Shown here: one piece after another, positions 43,917 to 56,762 of the stretch
How the letters are laid out: each line of letters begins with the position of its first letter
Numbering within the stretch: the first letter of the stretch is position 1
DNA from: Blasia pusilla
Taxonomy: Eukaryota; Marchantiophyta; Marchantiopsida; Blasiales
Length of the DNA: 64,000 bases
NCBI GenBank assembly: GCA_050084515.1
Contig: CM114272.1
Location: 35,464,001 to 35,528,000 of the forward strand
Reading direction: 5' to 3'
Position numbers and translations under genes: made by a program
Notes under the pieces: generated by a model
What the model was told of the DNA's origin: nothing
Seen by the model: the letters and a program-made list of their open reading frames with translations, nothing else
The model's database searches: none

Positions 43917-45501
43917 ACCACGGGTATGCGTGACCTTTCCAGATTTACCCACAAATCTAAAGGCTCAATTCACCACACATTTCAAATACCTCTTCTCTTT
44001 CTCCTCTCTATTGTAGGAAAATTGTAGCAGTTCTAGCACTAGAGGTCGCGAAGTGTGGACTCCATGGAACCAAAGAGTAATCCACGAATATACATACTAA
44101 TCATAAATATAGGCTTAGCTTGTTAAGTATGGAACCAGAGATGTGGTAGTCAATTACATTTTTAGTGGGGCATTGAAGAATCGGGCACATAATCAGTATC
44201 TGTAGTAGAAACTCTTTCATCTGCTAGATTCAACTTCATGGGCTAGGTAGATCTAGAGGCACTCGGAAAAATGAATTGTTGTGAAATTATACAAAAAATT
44301 CCATTAGAAAGATTTAGACACAGTAGCAGTGTAGATCAGCAGTAAAATACAGTGTCCATGAGCCCCTAAGAATCCAACCTTGACGATATTAACAACTACT
44401 CTAGTAAGGTAAAATCAAATTCTTGATAAGGTTGAGTGTCGTTAGAAGAGAGGCCGGATCAAATTAAGTACAAATCCCTTGCAACAATTGTCAATAGCTT
44501 GGCCAATAGAGTTTGCAACAGTTCAAAAAACATTGATCAACGTCACTAGTACCGTCTGAATAGACATAAGATGTCACTTATAAGCTTCAGGTTTTTGTAA
44601 CGTATCCGTTAAAGACACGGCTTGAATATGGAAGAAGTTGAATCGATCAAAGATGATCGAGTTGAAATCTTGACAAACTCGTTGTAGAGTTTTCCCCGAG
44701 GTCAACAAAGTTGAGCGTAAAAGGTGTCAGTAATAATCACTCCAACCGCTCGAAATGCACATCGATGCACATACAGATCGGGACAAAAGAAAAGCTAAAC
44801 ATGGTCGAAATCCCAAGACTCTCACCACCTCGGGACAAAAAATAGAACATTATTTTCGACGATATGTCCACACGCTTCTCTAAGCTCTAAATGATTGTCG
44901 ATGGATGATCACCCTAGATCATCGAGTGGTAAATCCAAATATTTTCCTTGCTTAGCCAACACCTCCAATAGAAAATGTCAACTCATGCCTCCTCATCATA
45001 AGAACCCCATTTCATTACAGAAGCTCTGGTTGCCGCATATTGAGTGAGCGGCACATTCTCAAACAAGTAAAGGGAAATAGAAGTGTTTTCGTATAGTAAA
45101 ATCATCACTATGTAAACTCCTATATCATTAAGTGTTAGAAAGAGTTTTATAAGTATTAAATAAATTAGCCTAAGAAAATGAAATTCCCATATTTAAACCT
45201 CTTTAGGGTGACTCATTTGCGCGGGCCCAACTTTAGGAAAAGAGAAAATGAATAAAAGATGGGATTAGAAAAATAAAGTAGTGGGATTGGTGTTTTAATG
45301 AAACAAAAAAAAGTAGTCTTGGTTGGTGGCTAGGGTAGATGGGGTAGTTTGGAAGATATGAAAAGAATAAAAGAGGATATTTTGGAAGAGATAAGAAGTA
45401 ATCTACTTGTGTCAAAATGTGATTGGCTAAGCCTTGAGAGGAAGCCATATGGCACAAGATAAGATTAGCCTTATTTCGTATTCTTGTGGATCCCTTGTGA
45501 G
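43917..45501. other. Intergenic DNA, no gene
   Basis: No recognisable domain. Purine-rich text near 44580-44720 has a mildly repetitive character. The final part probably contains the 5' end or LTR of the Gypsy relic. Confidence 0.3.
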
Positions 45502-45510
45502 TATATAAAG
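45502..45510 (+). promoter_or_regulatory. TATA box candidate of the Gypsy relic
   Basis: TATATAAAG stands alone about 1 kb upstream of the gag frame, followed by C/T-rich leader-like sequence. It could be the core promoter of the element's 5' LTR. I could not identify LTR borders or a primer-binding site. Confidence 0.4.
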
Positions 45511-46515
45511 AGGAGGGACCTTCAAGGGTTCATCACCTTCTACTTCACATCTTGAGTTTCTCGTGTCACTCTTGAATGGATGGTTTTGGGATTTCTTGCT
45601 CTTCTAATGAGAGTGGATTATCCCTCTTGGGAGAATAACTTGACCATGGTCTAGTCTTCGAGAGGATTCTAGTGTGTAGTATGTATGGAGATGAAAGACT
45701 TGTCACCTTAGGGGAGTTTAGTCATACTAGAAATAATGGATGGTTTGCCTTGTTATTTTCCCAATTAGAGTGGATTACCCCCTCTTGGGAGAGCAACTTC
45801 GCCAAATCCCATTCTAGAGCAGAGTAGAGGATATTTTTCAAGTATGGATAGGGATGGAGCACGAGTTATGCCCGATTTTTCTTTCCTTAACCCATACCAC
45901 GTCAAGATTCTCTTTATCGATAGACACATGTTCACTCGCTATCTAGTTTATCACTTTGGGAAGGCGTTTATGAACCAAGTCATGCAATATCCAACTTCAG
46001 TGATTCTTCCTATAGTCACGTACGAAAGAATATGGGATTGTACTTTGTATGTCCTTATATAGCAATCCATGGAGGTCAATAGGCCTGCTCGAATAGGGTT
46101 TAACACTAGTTATGATATTTTCCTTGTGTACAAATGTAAAGTAGTTTACAAGAACTTCATAGTTAGGAATTTTGGGATTCCATGTGATGAAGAAGTGATC
46201 GCCTCGGCACTACCATTCGTAATTAATGTTGTGAGAGAATGGAGGGTTTACATAATAATTCTTTATTGAAAAAATATAACTTCTTACAGATTTTGACTTG
46301 CATCAACCACGTCTGCTGCAGCTAGATGGTCCGCCCCTACTCGAAGAAAGACTCTTGACACGACAAATGGTGCTTCCACTGAGAGATCTTTGAGGTGGTA
46401 GATTGTGTTTGCAAGTTGAAGACTTATCAAGATGACTACTTTTGGTAGTACTTCATCAATGGGAATCGAGGGAGTTGAGGATCTTCTCCGAACTTTGACA
46501 ACATTGTTGAGCTAG
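45511..46515 (+). other. Leader-like region upstream of gag
   Basis: Contains a short direct repeat (GAGTGGATTA then CCCTCTTGGGAGA) near 45610 and 45770. Two short frames (45844-46062, 46069-46269) carry no recognisable domain. It may be the untranslated leader of the retroelement. Confidence 0.35.
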
Positions 46516-48171
46516 CAAGGAGGAGTTCACATAGGAGACCAAAGATCAACAAGGGCTCTCCAAGCGATTGTAAAGAAGTTGGGGAGATTTGATGGGAGGA
46601 ACATCACCAAGTATGTTCGAGAGTACGTATGTGACATGGAGGTAAACCGTGTATCCGAAGGTGATATGGTGTCAAGTTTTGAGTTAGCTGTAATATTAGA
46701 GATTCGTTGTCAAGTAAAGAAGTTGAGAGCAGAAAATCCAACCTCGTGGAAGGAGTATGAGCAATTGCTGAAAGGAGAATTCTTCGATGATGATGTGGAT
46801 TGGGTGACTAAGAGGAGTTTTCTAGAATGGATAGAGCAACATCTAGGGAAGGGAATCACTCCAAATGAATTATTGCGTGAGTTTGAGAAGCGGTTTTTTC
46901 AACTTTCTTCTTTCGACAGGGAAACTCTAGACTTGAGGAAAACCGAGTTATTCCTTAAGGTGGCTAATGAGAATTTGGAGGACAAGCTTTTTATAATATT
47001 GGCGGAGAAGAAAAAAGAAGGAGGTATCAACATTAATTGGAAGAAAGTAGAAGAAGCTGTTGCTGTCCTCACAAAGCAAAATCAAAGTAGAGGTGGAACC
47101 GCACTCTTCAAGTTGGAGGTATCGATTTCAAATCTATTGCCTAAGCCCATGTCAACAAAGCTTGAAGATTCTGCCATTGATGAGTTGGTGAAAGGTTTGA
47201 GAGAGAATATGAGGAGTTTTTAGAAGCTCTTAGGAATGGAATAGAAAACTTGAAAGATGGGAAGATTCATTGAACGGAGACTAGTATGCCATTGAATACA
47301 AACTTTGGTAGAGGAGGAATAAAAGGCTAAGTGAGAGGTCAAGTAGGAGTTGCCACTACGACATTAGATTCTGATACCTTTGCAGTAAAAATGGAAGCGC
47401 CTATTATATCTGTAGCTAAAAGTGAATCATTACAATTTCCTTGAGAGGTGATGCTACGAGGGGCAGAGACTATCCGTCATTTGACTAGATGGGATGATCT
47501 AGTAGAAGCTGGGTGTGTTAAAGCATGCTTAGCACAAGAGAAACATGTGAGTTGGCAAGATGCTAGTGTGGAGGAGAAGAGGAGACGCGAAATGATGATT
47601 TGATGATGAGGAAGCTGCAAGAAGACCGAGGACCACAAGAAGGAAAGGGCAACCAGAGGCGCAATCATCAATAGAAGAAGGGCCTTCTACATCTGAATCT
47701 ATGAGGGATTCTCATATCAAAGAAGCAGGGATGAAGGAGAATAAATTGAGGTCTCCTCAGAAGACCAAGGGTAAGACTCCTACATACAAGGCTAGAGTTC
47801 GACTTGGCTCTCTCCAAGAGTCAGTTCTGGCTCTCGTTGATCATGGTTCAGAGATCAACATCATGTCGCGAAGTGTATACGATAAAGGGATATGGCCAAT
47901 TGATACATGCCATGGATGGGTACTACGAGCGGCTTATAACAAAAAATGTGAACTCTACAATGCTTGTCCATCTGTCAAAACTCGTATTGAAGATGTGTTG
48001 ATTGAGCAAAATTTCTTTGTTTAGAATGGAGTTGCTTATCCTTTGATTCTTGGGCAACCTTATATCACAACATCTAGAATGGAAACCAAAGTCATGGATG
48101 ATGGGTCTCTTTATGCCCGTATTAGAAGTCAGGATGGAACAAGATCAATTCATTCCTTACTATACGAGTAG
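46516..48171 (+). pseudogene. Ty3/Gypsy gag-protease remnant
   Basis: The first part (46516-47223) resembles plant retrotransposon gag. It has LGRFDGRNITKYVREY, a W-KEYEQLL segment and long amphipathic helices, the capsid-like fold of the family. The gag frame stops at 47221-47223; an alternative frame, EYEEFLEALRNGIENL, continues, which implies a frameshift. The second part (47701-48171) is retropepsin-like: ALVDHGSEINIM carries the catalytic Asp, with His where D-T/S-G usually has Thr or Ser. It continues LILGQPYITTSRMETKV. An in-frame TAG at 48022-48024 interrupts it. Reverse transcriptase, RNase H and integrase are absent downstream, so the element is truncated. Confidence 0.75.
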
Positions 48172-48895
48172 GTCATGAAAGGAATAGGGAGAAGTCGAGA
48201 GATGGTCCTATGAAGGTAGAGAAGGATTTTTCAGATTTTTAGTTAGCACTCGGGGAGATCCAGGGTCGCGAGTAATGCTGGCCGACACTTTTTGCGATTT
48301 TACTTTTGGGTGGGAAAAATTCCAGCAGTATTTTCGGGAAAATCTGGTAACATTTCGGCAAGTGATGGGGCCACTAGGGGAACGACGGCTCGTACCCAGA
48401 ATCCGACAAGGATTCGCCGATATGTGGCTGAAAATGTCGGGCTACCCGAGAAGCTCGGAACAGGCTGGCAAGGGTGGAGGGATCGATGACAAGCTAATGG
48501 AGCTGTAGGGATAGGACCCTCAAGAGGGGCCCTTCTCTCCTCATTTCTTTTGTCATTTCTTGCACTGCTCCCTATGTCTCTCTATATGTGATTTTGAAGC
48601 TGCCCTCCTCCCCTACTCTCATCCGCTCTCTCTGTCAATCGCAGATTTTGAAGCAAAGGCAACAAGCGCGGATGGCTGCAAACTCTCTCTAATCCTAAAA
48701 TTGGCCTTATCCCATTTGCAGATTTTCAAGCTCAAAAACAGCAAGTAATCAGTCTCTCACTCAAAGTCGATCATGTTGAAGCAAAGGCAGCAAGCGCGGA
48801 TTACTGCAAACTCTCTCTAAGCTCAAAGGTAGCAAGAAAGGTCACTCAAAGCCGATCCTGACATCCGTAAGCAAGATCCCGCGCTCTCAAGTTCA

Positions 48896-48897
<2 letters not shown>

Positions 48898-48927
<30 letters not shown>
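48898..48927 (+). repeat. (CT)n microsatellite
   Basis: Fifteen uninterrupted CT units, with further CTCTCT tracts close by at about 49000. Confidence 0.95.
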
Positions 48928-48929
<2 letters not shown>

Positions 48930-49389
48930 CGCAGATTGAAGCTCACACGCAACAATCAAATTTCCATTGTAAAGCGACAACAAAAAGGACGAAGAGAGCT
49001 CTCTCTCTCTCAAATATGATCACGACCAATCTCACGGTGCACTCACCTAACATGTGAATGTCTGCACACAACAATCAAAACTGGAAGGAAGGGTGGAGCG
49101 AGCAAAGCAAAGCAGGAAGAATGAATGTCGACAGGAGAGAGGCTCCACATTCCCACCCGCACCTCAATCAAACTCTCTCAGCCCCAGTCCGATTGCTCAA
49201 GGTTGCCGCTCGGCCGCTACCTGCCCGTCTCTATCTCATAATACATCTGACGCTCCTCCCTCCCTAATTGGCTCCTTCCTTTCCAATGATTTCCAGCCCT
49301 AAGGCCCTGCCCAATCGGCTCCTCCCTCCCCAATCGGCTGTTTGCTCCCTCCCCCAACAATTTCCTTTCTAACACCCAGCCCCAACGCC

Positions 49390-49600
49390 CTGCACTATTT
49401 TTTTGCCCCAACGGCTAGGCTAGACCCCGATTGGCTCCTCCCGCCCAGAAAATATCTTGCCCTAACGTCTTGGCCCAACGCCCCGCCCCGCCCTATTTTT
49501 TTGCTCTAACGGCTCTTCCCTCACCAATCGACTCCTTCCTCCTCGAAAATTCTTGCACTAACGCCCCGCCCTAATTTTTTGCCCTAATGGCTAGATCCTT
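49390..49600 (+). repeat. Irregular repeat with TTTTTTGCCCTAACGGCT words
   Basis: Near-copies of TTTTTTGCC(C)(C/T)AACGGCT recur near 49400, 49500 and 49575, interspersed with CAATCGGCTCCT words. It is a degenerate local array. Confidence 0.6.
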
Positions 49601-49830
49601 TTTTAATTTTTATTTCTTTTCCTCTATTTTTTAGGTTTTTCCAAATTAGTAAATTTTCAAGATTCCTTACATTTTTTTTTTTTTAAAATTATTCATTTCA
49701 TTTCAAGTATATAATTTGAAAAAAATATTTTACTAAATTATCCTTCTTTTCCCAAAAAATTGTACTCATTTTATGTCCTTCTTTTGCTAAAATTTGCATT
49801 GTGGTGTTTTGTAGGGAGTTATACTTTTCC

Positions 49831-52800
49831 ATGGAGAACGCTGAAAGACCACCATTATATAATGTTACTAATATTCTATCAAATGCAACGAATGTGAATG
49901 TTTCCCGGAATGAGAAACAAGCAATGGCTCAAAGAAGACGATGTGCACTTGAACTACAACCAAGTGCACCGATTGCTCCTTCTCTCACACATGTTGTTCT
50001 TTCCATGAACCTAACCTTCATGCAATTTTTGGGAAGTTTTTCATTATCTTTTCTTACATTGCATCGTGAAATTGTGTGCTTCCTTATTAGGCTACTAATT
50101 CCTTCATAACCTCAAGATTTATGAGACATTCGAAAGGTTCTTCGTGGCGAGGCACAAAGGAGAAAGCGTGCACTTCATTTGCAACTATTTGACCCAATTA
50201 TTCCCCCTCTCACGTAAGTTCTTCTTACCATATAACTACTAATTTTTATTCTTTTTTTCTCATTTTCACCCCAACTTATAGTTTTGTACTTAAATTGGAT
50301 GTTCAATCTTCTTTATTGATTCATTTCTATCTACACTCATGCTTTATGTAAGACATATGGATGCAGACTTCCAATTCCTCCAGATCCTCTTCATATATGT
50401 GATGTTCGGAAGGCTCTTCGTGGAATTGCACAACAACGGAAACGTACTCTTCGTGGTGAAAATTTAGCATTGCAAAAGCAAAAAGAAAGAGACTACCAAA
50501 GAGAGTATAAAAGAAAGCGACGCGCAATTCAAACCGATGTTCATCGTGTTCATCCTTTTGTCCCAAATACAAATATTCCACCATATACAAATGTCGTTCC
50601 ACAAGAGCTAAAGTATTAGCCTAATTCCTTATCTCATACTTTATGTCATATTTTCAAGTTGCGCAGACTTTTTCTCCATTTTTTTCCAAACTGTACTTAT
50701 GTCTATGTCCTTAGAGTTGGAATGGCTGAAGACATACCTCATTGTACACCTCAATCCATTCGTATTATTCCGTTAGGATCCCCCTTGTCTACTCCTTCTC
50801 ATGTTCAAGAATACAATGTTCTTACTTTGCCTCCAAATACGTTGCCTAATATTCCAACAACCTCATATATTGGCACTACAATTAAAGAGGTGGTTCCACC
50901 TACAAGTATGATCAATGCTCAAAGGATTCCAATGCGGCCTAAATATAGGAATATTGCACGCAATCAGAAATTCCAAGAAGGTGATATTAACAATCTAGGT
51001 CTTCGAGGGAATGTACATTCCATCACTGGTCGTCATACCATTGGTCTTATGGATGATATGTGTCCATCTTGCTTTACTATGCATTGGAAACGTGAAAGGG
51101 TGAAAAACACGCGTTTCAAGAACTTCCCTTACAGGACGTGTTGTGAGCATGGCCAAATTAAACTACCCTTTCTTAAGGAGTGTCCTCCTTTCTTACACGC
51201 ATTGATCTCTGGAGTTGGAGCTGAAAGTGTCCACTTTCTTACTCACGCCTGAGCTTATAATTTGGCATTTCAATTGGAATCAACTGGCGTGCATATTGCC
51301 CAACAATTCAGCGGGATCGAGGATTTCAGAATTCAAGGTGGCATTTATCATTCCATTGGCTCTCTCTATCCAAAAAGTGGCCACTGCCCTCAATTTGCGC
51401 AAATTTATATTCATGATACTGAGCATGAATTGGAACATAGGAGTAGGGTCTTGGATCATGAACTACTTCCTGAAGTGCTTAGAGGTCTACAACAAATGTT
51501 ACATGAGCATAATCCATATGTTCAAAGATTTCGACAAATTTCTAATGATGCTACATGTCCAAATCTTAGTATATTTTTGAAGGCAAGCAAGCGAGGTCTT
51601 CAAGCAAAAAGATATACCTTGCCTCTCGTTTTTGAGGTTTGTGTAATTCTTCCTCATGATAGGATACAAGAAATAGAAAACCGTGAGATTCTTATACGAT
51701 TGCATGGGGGACAAGTACGTCGTATATCTGATTTGAATGAGGCCTATATCTCTCTTCATTTTGTGCTTTTATTCCCTTTCGGAGAGGCTGGTTGGCATCT
51801 TGGGAATCCTTACATGAGTGTATCTGATTCTACTCGAGATAACCTCCCAAGCAATATCCACAATTCTGAAGAAGATCAACAACAAGATTACTCTTCTACA
51901 GATTGCATTGAGGAGGTTGGAAGATGCCGATCAAAGACCGTTACTGCTTTTGAATTTGCGTCCTTTCGCCTTCAAACAAGATATCGCCCTGAAGATGACA
52001 ATCAAATACTTTGGTTTGCTTGACTAACTCAAGAGTATATGGTGGATGTTTATGCAACTGTTGAGATGCAACAATTATTATGAATTTGTTTAAATCAAAA
52101 GGACTTGCGTGCTGAACTATATCAAGGCATGAAGGATGCTATGTTTAGGAATGATGGTGATGGAAGGACATTTGGTTGACGAGTAATATTGCCATCGTCT
52201 TTCAGTGGAGGTCCACGTTACATGGAATAATTGTATCAAGATGCTATGGCAATTGTTCGACACTTTGGGAAGCTTGATTATTTCTTGACCATGATCTATA
52301 ATGTGAAATGGGGGGAGATAACATCAACTTTGTTTCCTGGTCAAAGTGCAGCTGATTGTCCTGATTTAGTTGCACGAGTATTTGAGAAGAAGAAAAAATA
52401 ATTATTGAATCTTCTCTTGAACAAACATATTTTAGGCAAAGTAGTTGAATGTATCCATGTGGTAGAGTTCCAAAAGAGATGATTGCCATATATCCATGTT
52501 TTTGGTTATTGTGGCAGTGGAACACAAACCACGTACAATTTCTCATTATGATGGTGTTATATTTGCAGAGATCCCTAATCAGATTACCCATCCAAGGCTC
52601 TATTCTACCGTGTCTAATTGCATGATGCATGGGCCATGTGGACATTTGAATCCGAATGTGCCATGCATGGATAATGTCACCAAAAAGTGTAATAAAGGAT
52701 TTCCAAAGCCTTCTGTACATATAACCAAGGAGAGTGAAGATGGTTATCCAATCTATAGAAGGTATGTAGATACTACTATCTTCTTTTATTTCTTCCATAA

Positions 52801-55800
52801 ATTTACCTAAGTTCATAATATACGTTATTGTACTAATTCATTTCTTCTTGGAAAACCTTCTAGGTTGGATAACGGTGCAAAAATACTAAATGAGACAAAC
52901 TTTTGGATAATCGATGGGTTGTACCATACAACCCTTTACTTTGTACGCTATTTGATTCCCACATTAATTTGGGAATCACCAATAGTGTCTCTGTTGTCAA
53001 ATACTTCTACAAATATATATAAAAAGGTTCAGATGTTGTTTCCTTTGGGGTTTCCAATGACACAAATATAGAAGGAAACACATTGCTTATCAATGAGACT
53101 ATTCAATTTCTTGATGCAACGTAAAGTACTATTTGTTGTATTCGTAAATTTTGAACACTTTCGTACTACATGTTTCTATCCTCATTATCTAATTCATTTC
53201 TTCCATTACTTCCTTTGATATGTCTCTTCTTCTCAAGCATGTTAGAGACTATTCAAGTTTTCTCTCCACAAGGAGATGCCAAGTATTGTGAGATTGGCTG
53301 TGCACCTTCCTAATGCACAAATGGTATACTATCATGATAACGACGCCCCAGTAGAGGTTCTTGCATGAAACACAAAAACCACCCTTACACAATAGTTTGC
53401 AACTAATCGTATGGATCCTCTGGCTCGAGGATACTCATATCTTGAATTTCCCTCTTTCTATTCTTGGAGGAATAAAATTTGGATACGACGAGTTCGAGGC
53501 TCTAATGATTGCGGCCAACCAATTGGACGATTGTATCTCACCCACCCAAGTAAATAACATGACATCCTTTTGCTTCATTCTCTCCTTCTTATGTATGTAG
53601 CCAAACATTTTTACTCTACTTCATATTTCAAACTTTTTGTTTGTATAGGATAAGGAGAACGCCATTGGTTGAGATTGCTTCTACATCATGTTTGAGGTTC
53701 AACCTCTTATAGACGTTAGGAGTATCGATGGCATGCTATACCTGACCTTTAAGGAAGCTGCTATTCAATTAGGGCTTCTACAAGATGATAGGGAGGTTTT
53801 CTCTTGCTTGCAAGAGGCTTCTGAGATCCGTGTTGGCTTTGCACTTCGGCAACTCTTTGATGGCATTTTAGCCTATAACACATCTGCTCGACCGGCATCG
53901 CTATGGGAACAATTTTTAGTACCACTCACTTAGGATATATTATGGAGACAACGTGAGGTTAGTCACACCTTCTATTCTATTATTGGTACTTTATTTTCAT
54001 TATCTTTCCAACTTCTTTGCTCATGTTTTCCCTCCCTTCTTTTCGCAAAAAACTCGAATTCCCCACTTGCCATGAAATGTCACCATCATAAATATTGCTT
54101 TATTGGAAGTGCATCATCACTTACAAGACCAAGGAAAGCATTTATTGTCATTTTCTGACATGCCCCAACCCATATTCCATTTGGACATCTATTTGCCATC
54201 ACATTTTGAAGCAGAGGAGTGCATGTACAACCAAGAACATTTACTCCAAGAAGTCAATCTTAGAGAGGCTCAATTAAATAATGGCCAAAGGATCGTTTGG
54301 GATATTGTACATCAAGAACTCCTAAATAGTCAAGATTTTGTGCTTCACCCACATCTAAATTATTCTTCATTGATGGTCCTGGTGGAGCTGGAAAGACCTT
54401 TTTGTATAATCTCCATCTTGAAAGAAGGAGACCGCCAAAGCTAAGGGAGGTTTAGCTTTGGCGGTCGCACAGTTTGGGATTTCCATAGTGTTATTGCAAG
54501 GTGGTTGTACTGCTCACTCACGCTTTAAGATTCCTCTAAATCTTGATGAAACCTCCACATGTAGGATAAATATCAATAGTGATGAGGCGCGTCTTATTCA
54601 GAAGGCATCGCTCATTATTTGGGATGAGGCACCTATGGCTCATCGACATACCTTTGAGGCTGTGAATGGAACTTTTCAAGATCTCATGGGGGTTATTTCT
54701 TTGCCTTTGAGGGATATACCTTTTGGGGGTAAACTTCTTATTTTTGGTGGTGATTTTCGCCAAGTTCTTCCCATTATTCGTCATGGTGAACGTGCTCAAA
54801 TAGCTCAAGCAACGATAAAGAGATCTTGCTTATGGCCTCATGTCAAGGTCTTCAAACTTACAACCAATATGAGAGTTCAATGTTTACAAGGTGTTGTACG
54901 TCATGATCAAACGGCATTTGCTGATTGGTTATTGAAAGTGGGAGAAGGCCGTGTTCCACATCATTCTCATATGGGGGAAGATATCATTGAATTACCAAAT
55001 GATATGGTATGTGATACAAATAAGATAACAGATCTTATTAACACAATATATGGAAATCATACACACATGTTTAATGACATCGATTTCTTAAGGGATACTA
55101 CTATTTTGACTCCACGAAATATAGATGTCGATGATATTAATGTTGAAGTCATGTCTCAATGCAGCGGAGAGGTAATATCTTTCCATGTATAAATTTCTAC
55201 TTCATCTTTATTTGCATTTTCAAATATTTGAAGCTATCTTTTACTAATATTTGTACGAAATTTTTGTATGTTTGCTTTCATGAACGCACATATCTCAGTC
55301 ATGACTTTATTGCTGATGAAGGTATGAGTCATATTTATCCTCCAGGGTTCCTGAGTACATGTCTCCCTTCTGGTTTGCCTCCATATTCGTCTTACCTTGA
55401 AAATTGGTGCTCCAATTATGCTCTTGCGGAATATGAATGGTTCAAAAGGATAAGCTAATGGAATTCGATTAGTCATCTATGGACTTTCATGATCGATTAT
55501 TGATGTGGAGATCATGACCGGGAAGAACATCGGGTACCGAATTTTCATTCCACGTGCTCCTTTAATTGCATCTGACTCTGGTTTACCTTTTGATCTACAA
55601 AGATTTCAATTCCTTGTTCGTATGGTTTTTGCTATGACTATCAATAAATCCCAAGGCAAAACTCTATGTAATGTAGATCTTTATCTTCCGACTGGTATTT
55701 TTTCACATGATCAACTTTATGTTGCATTGTCAAGAGTGAGTTCTATGAATTCGATTAGAATAATGTTGGGAAGTGATAACTCCCTTCACAAAAAAAATGT

Positions 55801-55810
55801 TCACACCTAA
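49831..55810 (+). pseudogene. Helitron Rep-helicase gene, nearly full length, inactivated
   Basis: Helitrons encode a large protein with an HUH rolling-circle endonuclease (Rep) and a PIF1-like helicase. The ordered parts are visible. Basic N-terminal exons (49831-50620) come first. A zinc-finger-like region follows, MCPSCFTMHW to CCEHGQIKLP (51058-51170), then a long conserved core (51250-52023). The Rep part is GKLDYFLTM with VKWGEI, PGQSAADCPDLVARVF and LPYIHVF at 52483-52503. The tyrosine region is VKYFYKYI at 52996-53019. Then come MMHGPCGHLNPN and RMDPLARGYSYLEFPSFYSW. The helicase has Walker A GPGGAGKT (54375-54398), IIWDEAP, FGGDFRQVLP, MTINKSQGKTL and YVALSRVSS. Breaks include in-frame stops at 52228, 52399, 52480 and 53020, His-to-Tyr in the HUH pair, and frame changes near 52496 and 54360. 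Confidence 0.9.
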
Positions 55811-55915
55811 TGTTGTTTATAAATTTTTTTGACATAACTACTTTCTTGTAAGATCTTACTATACCAAATGCTATGGCCCAGCGCATGCTAGTACTAGTGT
55901 GCTTAGAAGTTAGAA

Positions 55916-55945
55916 GGCTAATCGCCCGACGGGGGATTAGCCTGA
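55916..55945 (+). terminator. Hairpin plus CTGA, candidate Helitron 3' end
   Basis: GGCTAATC (55916-55923) pairs with GATTAGCC (55935-55942). Three more G-C pairs lie inside, so the stem is about 11 bp with one bulge. CTGA follows at 55942-55945 (fits CTRR) and then a T. Helitrons end in a GC-rich hairpin then CTRR before a host T. Here the hairpin touches the tetranucleotide, closer than usual. The sequence becomes GC-rich, host-like, right after. Confidence 0.45.
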
Positions 55946-56762
55946 TGGCCTATGTCCGAGACTAGGCTCGTTGTACGCCAACACAAAACTCGTTTTGGAT
56001 CCCCACACAGGCGATTCACGTTCGGGATCCGTAATTCACGGATCTCGATTCTCGTATCGGTAGCGTAGCCTTTACGCAATCGCGCGTCATGGCGCCTTCG
56101 AGTGCAGTTTCCCGACGTTTCCTCGGGGTCTGGAGGTCTATTTTTTTGCCTCCTCTTTTGTGTCGTGATGGGTTTCCCATCTTTTTCTACATATATATAT
56201 ATTTTATTCTCACGTTTAGGAGTTGAATCTTCCGGAAGCTGTCGTAGATGCGTCGATCGAGGTAGACGATCGGGAGCTATTTATAAATCCACCGGGCTGG
56301 CGAAGGATCAAAGGCAGACAGGAGAGCAACGGCACGAGCAGTGTCACGTCCCCGGGAATCCTGAAATAGTGGACGAGCGCTCATAGTTCCCCGGTCTGCA
56401 GACGCTCTCAAGGGCTCTGTTTCAACGTCTCAGGTATGTCGCAACCGATGGATTTTTGCGTTGTGGAGATTCTCGTTCCCGGCGATTGTGAGAACTACCC
56501 GTAGCTTCCGCTTGACGCTCAGTTGCTGAAGCAGCTCTGCGGCTCAGGCAGTAGCGGGCCGGAACATTACCTCTGGGTTTATTTGTTTGTTAGTTTCACT
56601 TGATGTTGGCATGAGGAAGCTTTGATTTTCATCGCTTGGAGCTGGAATGCGGGTCGCTGTGGGGTAACAATTTTGGAGAGTTTCTTTGACAACGCGAGTG
56701 CTCCGTTAATTCGTCCTCTCTGGTGGATCTGATGGCAGCAGAGCCCAAGGCGGAACGCTATT
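55946..56762 (+). promoter_or_regulatory. Promoter and 5' UTR region of GST gene 2
   Basis: GC-rich DNA between the putative Helitron end and the GST start codon. It contains the TATA-like module C at 56151-56215. No other gene is seen. Confidence 0.45.
56151..56215 (+). promoter_or_regulatory. TATA-like repeated module, copy C
   Basis: GATGGGTTTCCCATC is followed by TTTTTCTACATATATATATA. It is the same module as at 1606-1662 and, more loosely, 776-845. It lies about 550 bp before the GST ATG, so a role as core promoter with a long 5' UTR is possible. Confidence 0.45.

Larger units (their letters stand above)
48172..49830. other. Low-complexity and repetitive region before the Helitron gene
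   Basis: Contains a (CT)n tract at 48898-48927. A word block AAGCAAAGGCA-CAAGCGCGGAT is duplicated near 48650 and 48780. Three to four irregular copies of TTTTTTGCCC(T/C)AACGGCT lie between 49390 and 49600. No gene is recognised; this may be the 5' end of the Helitron. Confidence 0.4.
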
